Source of the DNA: HGM13634 sp045537285
GTDB lineage: Bacteria > Bacillota > Clostridia > TANB77 > CAG-508
Direction of reading: 5' to 3'
DNA length: 14,005 nucleotides
NCBI GenBank assembly: GCA_045537285.1
Contig: JAZSPC010000022.1
Location: forward strand, 1 to 14,005
Shown: positions 13,987-14,005 of the stretch, in pieces
Layout: each line of letters opens with the position of its first letter
Numbering within the stretch: position 1 is the first letter of the stretch
Notes under the pieces: model-generated
Told to the model about the DNA's origin: nothing
The model's database searches: none
Seen by the model: the letters and a program-made list of their open reading frames with translations, nothing else
Position numbers and translations under genes: made by a program

Positions 13987-14005
13987 TTTTTCACCTTTAT
14001 ATTTT

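Overview
The window is very AT-rich and carries a Bacillota (Firmicutes) gene set: an Asp23/AmaP envelope-stress module, IreB, RuvX, a DUF1292 protein, an LPXTG cell-wall protein, strong AGGAGG-type ribosome sites, and tRNA genes that encode their own CCA ends. The best guess is a chromosomal segment of an uncultured low-GC Clostridia member. Species cannot be named from this alone.

Left part (1-6330, all minus strand): a run of nine tightly spaced genes read from right to left. It opens with a small VirB2/TrbC-like two-helix protein, then an 804-residue TadZ/CpaE-like protein (receiver-like start, two AT-hook motifs, a 13-residue LPGF repeat tract, a MinD-like domain with a defective P-loop), then a membrane GAF protein with a degenerate GGDEF domain. 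Next come the conserved Firmicutes block ireB-ruvX-DUF1292 and, behind a hairpin that overlaps a likely promoter, asp23-amaP-DUF2273. Cell-envelope control is the common theme of the recognisable members; what the first three genes do is not known.

Middle part (6377-10488): a membrane-anchored G5-glucosaminidase (minus) and an unrecognised single-pass exported protein (plus) are transcribed divergently from back-to-back promoters. A perfect 14-bp hairpin separates the plus-strand gene from a convergent 660-residue sortase substrate (LPQTG) built of 14 Cys/His-rich repeats.

Right part (10579-14005): a 423-residue single-pass membrane protein with an acidic 14-residue repeat stands out by much higher GC than everything around it and has its own consensus promoter and GC-rich terminator, so it looks acquired. 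It lies just downstream of a minus-strand tRNA operon (Val-Asp-Phe) with a strong promoter and a terminator. A sensor histidine kinase (minus) closes the window; its response regulator is probably just beyond the right edge.

Several genes have a longer possible start that I rejected. In three cases (7462, 10488, 1594) the apparent TTG start is part of a -35 box or a Shine-Dalgarno region, and the coordinates below use the downstream start.
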